A stretch of DNA of 64,000 bases from Lunularia cruciata (taxonomy: Eukaryota > Streptophyta > Marchantiopsida > Lunulariales > Lunulariaceae). The position numbers were made by a program, and so were the translations under genes. Numbering within the stretch: the stretch's first letter is position 1; each line of letters begins with the position of its first letter. The notes beneath the pieces were generated by a model that made no database searches, was not told where the DNA came from, and saw only the letters and a list, made by a program, of their open reading frames with translations. Location of the stretch: the NCBI GenBank assembly GCA_948567375.1, contig OX419761.1, positions 30,940,501-31,004,500 on the forward strand. The letters are read 5' to 3'. Shown piece after piece: positions 58,701 to 64,000 of the stretch.

Positions 58701-61700
58701 GGAAAGTTTATCTGCTCTGCTCATACGAGTCGTTTGCTTTCACGTTTTTCACTTTCGCTTTAAAGTACGGGACTCATGCAGACAGGGAGCTTAGATCCTC
58801 TTGCTTTCCGAAAGTAATTTTCATAGCTGTGCGACTCCTAATTTTATATCATTTCTGACTGGTGCAGCAATCATAGAATTGTTTCACTTGCTACCTTCTG
58901 CGGCTGGGAGGTTTTTGGATCCACTTGTAGTGCTTACCATACAGCTGGAAGAAGCACTTCCACAGGGTCAGGTATACAGTGAGCTTAACAGTCCTTATAG
59001 GGTTCCACTTGCCAAGTTCTTGAACCGATATTCTACCGAAGCGGTTGATTACTTTCTAGCTCGACTGACTCAACCACCTTACTTCCGAAGGTGATTCAAC
59101 TTCTTCTCGAACTCTGCATTGTCTCTCATGGATGATTTGCAACAAGCTATGGAGAGTCTTGTTTTAGGGAACGTGAGTAGTGTAGAAGTTTAACCTTTGA
59201 AGGTCTGTAAGATATAATGAGAAGATTCTCTACCCACAAAGTCAAAGCTCAGACTCCTAGATATGAGTTCCTTCAATTCTTGTTGATGACCTTTTAGACA
59301 AACTGGTGATCGGAGCAGTGTCACAATAATACTTCAGTAGATCTCCTTACTCATCATGAGCTTGTTCGGTTGTTTCACTTGTCTTCAGATTCATGGACAT
59401 AATCAGATCTGAAATCGGACAACCTCTCCGGGAGGAGCTTTCAAGATCGTCAACAAAGGTCATTGCTATTGCCTTTTCTCACGCCCAAGCTTCCCCATCC
59501 GCAGAAGAAGCAGCGGCTGCTATGGGCCTTTCAACGTCTTCTACTCCAGGGGGAGCTATGAGTGTCCCAGGTAGTGAAGGATATCTGGGAATGCAGACTG
59601 GTGGAGTAAACGCAGCCCAGACCCCCGAAGTTCAGTTTCAAGGAGTGGCCCTCCTATCTGCTCTAGTGAAGCTGATGCCCGATTGGCTGAAGACCCAGCG
59701 AACAGTTTTCGACTCTCTTGTCCGTATCTGGCAGTCCCCTGCCAGGCAAACACGTCTTCGTAATGAACAGGGTCTCAGCTTGAACCAGGTGTGTCTCAAC
59801 TGTGCTAATTTGATCGGTGAAGTGGGACTACGAGATCACACAAAGGAAGAGCTAGCAGTTTCTATGTAGAAAAGCATATATGACTTGACACACCTATGAA
59901 GATGAAGACGAGAATCTCTCGTTATCATTGCACTTCACCTTTTGTTACTGTTGGCAGTCTTTCCGACCTTCTTTTTGTAAGAGCCCTAGTATATTCTGGG
60001 CCGATGCGGACATAAGTTGGACGCCCAGACTCTTCAAATACATGTGCTTTAAAGAGGAGTTAATCTTTGTCGTTTTTTCCAGGTGAAGGAAAGCAAGCGG
60101 TTGGTGAAGTGTTTCCTGAACTACTTGAGGCATGACAAAAACGAGGTTGATGTGCTTTTTGATATGCTCTCAATATTCCTTGTGCGAACACGAATTGACT
60201 ACACTTTTTTGAAAGAATTTTTTATGGTTGAGGTGAGTTCCTTACTCCTATCGTTTGAGTTCTTGGTTTGGTTCATTGTTGAACAACCCATTTTGTAAAA
60301 GTGAGTAATGCTTAAGGGTGAGTTCATATTCTGCCGACAGATAATTCATTTCAACCTTTCTGTAAATCTAATAGTGTCTACTTGCTCATGGATTAATATG
60401 CAACTTAGACAATTCTGTGTACATTTCTCCAGACTCCAGACTGCACAGCATCATCAGTTTATTACCGATAGACTTTGTAATATGTGCAGGTGGCAGAAGG
60501 GTATACTTCGCAAGAGAAAAAAGCGGTGTTGATGCGCTTTTTGACTCTCTTCCAGACGAAGACATTTTCCCAGGACCTGTTGGTGGTTGCCATGCAGATG
60601 CTAATTCTTCCCATGCTAACGCACGCCTTTCAAAATAATCAAAGCTGGGATGTGGTTGATGCTAGCATTATAAAAATAATAGTTGAAAAGCTACTTGACC
60701 CACCTGAGGAGGTAAGATATGACAAGCTTTCAATTTGAAAACATTTCTCTTTATCTTTTGTTCCCGCAGCGAGTGTATGAGGATTGGGATTAACCCTAGC
60801 ATGCTCTATATCAGCATGACTCCGTCAGCGCTAGAAACATAATTAGGAAGAAGCAGCCTTTCATAGTAAGTCTGCACGATAAGCACGATTTCATCAGTGC
60901 CATGCGGCGTGCCGATATAGCTGGATACAATGCCAGTATCTCCCGTCCCAAGTTTCTGTTCTTTTGCTCATGACTGTCAAGGCAAACTTGGTTCGTCCTT
61001 AAAGCGGTGTTCAGACAAAAACATAATTAGATGAGGAGTAGGGAAGGCCAGTATTAGCTCTTCTAGCCTTCCGTTGACAGCAAAAACTCAAACAGCTTCT
61101 GGTATGTGTAACACTAGAATGTCGGCAGAGAAAGAAACTCAGTCCATCAATCCATCAGACCGGCAAAGTGAGGTTGAGTTACTGATCTGTATATCACCTG
61201 TAAGGTCAGACGTGGATAACATACCTTTTATACATACCCGTATTAGCTGTAGCCTTCTGTAAACAGCAGAAACTCATGCAGCATCTGGTATGTATAACAC
61301 TAGAATGGCAGGAGAGAAAGAAGCTCAGTCCATCAGCCCAGCGAGGGTGAAAGGGTGAGATTGAGTAACTGACCTGTATATCATCTGTAGGTCAGAAGAA
61401 GAGTACATACCTGTAGGGTAAAGAAGATAATTGAAAAGCAGAAAAGAAATAGCAGCTAGTTTGCTAAGGACGATCGATAAAACAGAAGTTGTATAAACAT
61501 GAAACAATTCATATTCGAGAAATAGAAGAGATAGCAAACATAAAAAACACCGCAGGTAGAGATTAGAGCAGTGATTTAGAAGGCATAGGAAGCATTGCAA
61601 GCGTGTGATGTTAATGAGAGCGAGTAGCAGACTTATATAGCGAAAAGCAAACCGACTGAGCAACTTGTTAGCGGGTGAGTAGGGTGAAAGGGGTATACAA

Positions 61701-63763
61701 GTTAAAACCGTACATATTACGTCGGCATGCTGTACAAGCTGTGCAAAAATGATTCATTGTAGTGTGCCTTAATTCCCCTTCCTACAACATGTATCTACTT
61801 TTGTTTCTCTTTTCTATCTGAGTTTGACGGTTACGTGTGCTGTCCTTGAGTCTAAGTTTATCTTGGCAGTATCTCTAAAGGATTTATTGACCATTGTGTG
61901 GTTCTAGCCGAGCTCTATCCAACTTCATTTTAGTAGGGATCTGACATCTCCCTTGCGACTACTACCATGTCTCTTGCAGGTTAGTGCAGAGTATGACGAG
62001 CCCTTAAGAATTGAGCTCTTGCAACTGGCAACCCTGCTTTTGAAATTTCTACCAAATGATTTGGTCCATCATCGGAAGGAGCTTATCAAATTTGGATGGA
62101 ATCATCTCAAACGGGAAGAGAGTGCTAGCAAACAGTGGGCGTTCGTAAATGTTTGCCATTTCCTAGAAGCTTATCAAGCTCCAGAGAAGATAATACTTCA
62201 GGTGCAGTGAATTTCAGATTGTCAAAGTTCTTGTGTCCCCTGGAAGGTCTACGATAAAAACTTGTGTTTACCATACCGCGCGCAGTTGGTACTTAGACTT
62301 GCACTTGCTGAACTATTTATGAGGTCTAATAAAAGAATTCATGCTCTCAATAGGAAATGATTTTAATTCAATGTGTATGTTTTGAACCATCCAGGTATTT
62401 GTGGCACTTCTACGTACATGTCAACCAGAAAATAGGGTACTCGTTAAACAAGCTCTTGACATACTAATGCCAGCTCTACCTCGAAGACTGCCCCTGGGTG
62501 AATATAAGATACCCATTTGGATCCGCTACACCAAGAAGATACTCGTGGAAGAAGGACATTCTGTCCCTAATCTGATCCACATTTTCCAACTGCTTGTCCG
62601 GCATTCTGACCTATTTTATGCTTGCCGCGCACAATTTGTTCCACAAATGGTGAATTCACTAAGTCGCCTGGGGCTACCGCAGAACAGTCCCAATGAGAAC
62701 CGCCGGCTTGCAATAGACCTTGCTGGTTTAGTGGTAGCTTGGGAGAAAAGACGTCAAGCTGAGTACAAAGGACCAGCAGAAGGAGATGGACAATCCACTG
62801 TTGGAGGAGGAGGTGCCAGTGGAGGTGGTGAAGTTCCATCATTAAGCGGGCTAACGGAAGGCAGTGTTGGAGGTAAACGGCCAGCTGATTCCGCAGGTAT
62901 TGCTGTATCGACTGAGGATTTGAGCAAGAGAGTGAAAGCAGAAGGTGGCCTTCCCTCTCTTGCTAGTATGTCTCCCAACAATGCAACGGGGGGAACTGGA
63001 CAGATCCCAAATGTTGGTACACCTGGTTCAGTTGGACAGCCCGACGAGGAGTTCAAGCCCAACGCAGCTATGGAGGAAATGATTATCAACTTCCTCATAA
63101 GGGTAAGTATGAGATTATGAACTATTTCAGAAGACCACGAGAATATCTTCATACTCAGGTTACCCATCAACTTTCTCTTTGTCGCTGGCTATCCCGTTCA
63201 TTGTAATTTTGACACTCCCTGAACATTGGACTTGTTTTATCCTGTTTCTTCTTTCTAGGTGTCCTTAGTGACTGAGACGAAAGACAAGGAGATGACAGCT
63301 ATGTACCGGCAAGCGTTGGACCTTCTTTCTCAGGCTCTGGAGGTTTGGCCGAAAGCCAATGTCAAGTTCAATCATCTGGAGAAGCTACTCAGCAGTTTAA
63401 CTCCTGGAAATCAAAACAAAGATCCTTCATCTGCCCTTGCTCAAGGTCTGGAAGTAATGAACAAAGTTTTGGAGAAGCAGCCACATCTTTTCATTCGAAA
63501 CAACGTGCAACACATTATTCAAGTGAGTACCCAAGACGGTTTGGTTGGTTTGATGAAGAAAGTTGCCGTTCTCGAAATAGCTGGACCTCTAAATACTGCT
63601 TCGTAGTGAAGTCAATTGCTACAAATCCCAGTGTTCTGAATCTGGTGGTGGCTGTAACACGAAGCACAGCCTCGGCTGTGGATGAGTTCCTCATATTTGT
63701 GCACTGATGCAGGTCCTGGAGCCGGCGTTCAATGCCAAATTGAATTTGCAACCGTCTACTCAG
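49788..63763 (+). CDS. TRA1: TRA1/TRRAP, SAGA and NuA4 scaffold subunit (24 exons, 3' part beyond window)
   Basis: Giant PIKK-family pseudokinase that recruits SAGA and NuA4 histone-acetyltransferase complexes to transcription activators. Exons: 49,788-49,843; 50,049-50,433; 50,519-50,863; 51,043-51,168; 51,629-51,714; 51,939-52,047; 52,262-52,357; 52,754-52,816; 53,431-53,490; 53,855-53,929; 54,357-54,438; 54,900-55,012; 55,165-56,397; 56,675-57,685; 57,883-58,218; 58,409-58,667; 58,868-59,090; 59,389-59,788; 60,083-60,232; 60,490-60,711; 61,980-62,201; 62,395-63,102; 63,259-63,522; 63,713-63,763. All junctions are GT-AG and phases join in one frame (2,225 codons). The ATG follows an in-frame TGA; the first residues, with [14 protein letters not shown], match the plant N-terminus. 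HEAT-rich helices dominate ([58 protein letters not shown]). A Gly/Ser-rich loop (about residues 2,005-2,105) has an NLS-like KRP...SKRVK pair. FAT, kinase-like and FATC domains are beyond the edge. Looks functional. Confidence 0.95.
54289..54341 (+). repeat. Two adjacent palindromes in TRA1 intron 10
   Basis: CGGAGACGGT-CAATTT-ACCGTCTCCG (54,289-54,314) is a perfect 10-bp stem. It is followed by AAAACGGT-CAATTT-ACCGTTTT (54,320-54,341), a perfect 8-bp stem with the same loop. The second ends 15 bases before the acceptor at 54,356 and could influence splicing of exon 11. Confidence 0.85.
60712..61979 (+). other. TRA1 intron 20, largest intron (1,268 bp)
   Basis: All other introns are 85-614 bp. 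Ends are GT...AG (GTAAGATATG / CTCTTGCAG). It holds a diverged tandem duplication and a long minus-strand frame (61,325-61,663) that looks like chance, being Leu/Ile/Ser-rich with no motif. The extra length may come from an inserted and decayed repeat. Confidence 0.7.
61051..61428 (+). repeat. Diverged ~189-bp tandem duplication inside TRA1 intron 20
   Basis: Copy 1 starts GTATTAGCTCTTCTAGCCTT at 61,051; copy 2 starts GTATTAGCTGTAGCCTTCTG at 61,240. Shared blocks: CATCTGGTATGT-like, AACACTAGAATG, CTCAGTCCATCA and CTGTATATCA. About 80% identity. Confidence 0.78.
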
Positions 63764-64000
63764 GTAGAGTACTCTTCACAACTCCCGGTAAACGGTTAGA
63801 ACATGCTAATTAGATGTTTTGCCGGGAATCAATGCCTCAATTAAGTTTGACTACCATGATGTGAGATAAGGTGAGAACGCAGCACGCAATAGTTCTCTTC
63901 TTTCTTGAGCGGTTCTCCTAGAACTCGTTGACAAATGACTAGTGTTTTGAGGGGGAGTAGCTTCTTTTTCTCGATCAGTTTAGTGCAGTGAAGTTTCTGG
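63764..64000 (+). other. TRA1: TRA1 intron 23, running off the window
   Basis: Begins with donor GTAGAG after exon 24. No further exon could be assigned with confidence before the end of the window. Confidence 0.6.

Noticed and set aside
61325-61663. 112-codon minus-strand frame in TRA1 intron 20
   Set aside because: Leu/Ile/Ser-rich chance frame with no motif, antisense inside an intron with repeats.
1-64000. CRISPR arrays, tRNA or rRNA genes, viral integrations
   Set aside because: No regularly spaced repeats, no cloverleaf with A/B boxes and no rRNA-like blocks were seen; all retroelement coding fits plant LTR retrotransposons without an envelope or movement protein.

Overview
This looks like nuclear DNA from a land plant. 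It has decayed Ty1/copia and Ty3/gypsy LTR retrotransposons with initiator-Met-tRNA-type primer-binding sites, a MULE DNA transposon relic, and a many-intron gene for TRA1/TRRAP whose N-terminus is of the plant type. The short TRA1 introns and strongly CpG-poor transposon DNA would suit a bryophyte or other non-seed plant, but the window does not settle the species. No bacterial, organellar, tRNA, rRNA or CRISPR features were seen. All boundaries and similarities were judged by eye.

Layout. 1-2,281: AT-rich DNA without a gene. 2,282-4,475: a MULE relic with terminal inverted repeats and a minus-strand transposase pseudogene. 5,381-19,246: an old copia element whose body is swollen by about 8 kb of foreign DNA. 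That insert holds an unidentified minus-strand coding relic and a repeat called family I here; a solo LTR also interrupts the copia RNase H. 19,247-21,884: unassigned DNA split by a solo LTR.

21,885-33,713: a nest of gypsy elements. Fragment F (+) abuts an older chromodomain element G (+). A nearly complete element E (-) sits inside the G integrase with a perfect 5-bp target duplication (CCTTA). 33,714-45,675: gypsy element H (-) with long LTRs, itself interrupted by a 233-bp-armed hairpin, a second family I copy and a solo LTR. 45,676-47,560: AT-rich flank with an exact 144-bp tandem duplication.

49,788-63,763: 24 exons of TRA1 on the plus strand, 2,225 codons in one frame. The gene runs off the right edge before its FAT, pseudokinase and FATC domains. 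It is the only gene that looks functional; everything before about 47.5 kb is decayed repeats. Observations most worth a second look are heat-shock-element-like motifs upstream of the TATA box in the E LTRs, the near-perfect hairpin, and the unidentified minus-strand relic with tandem 52-residue repeats.
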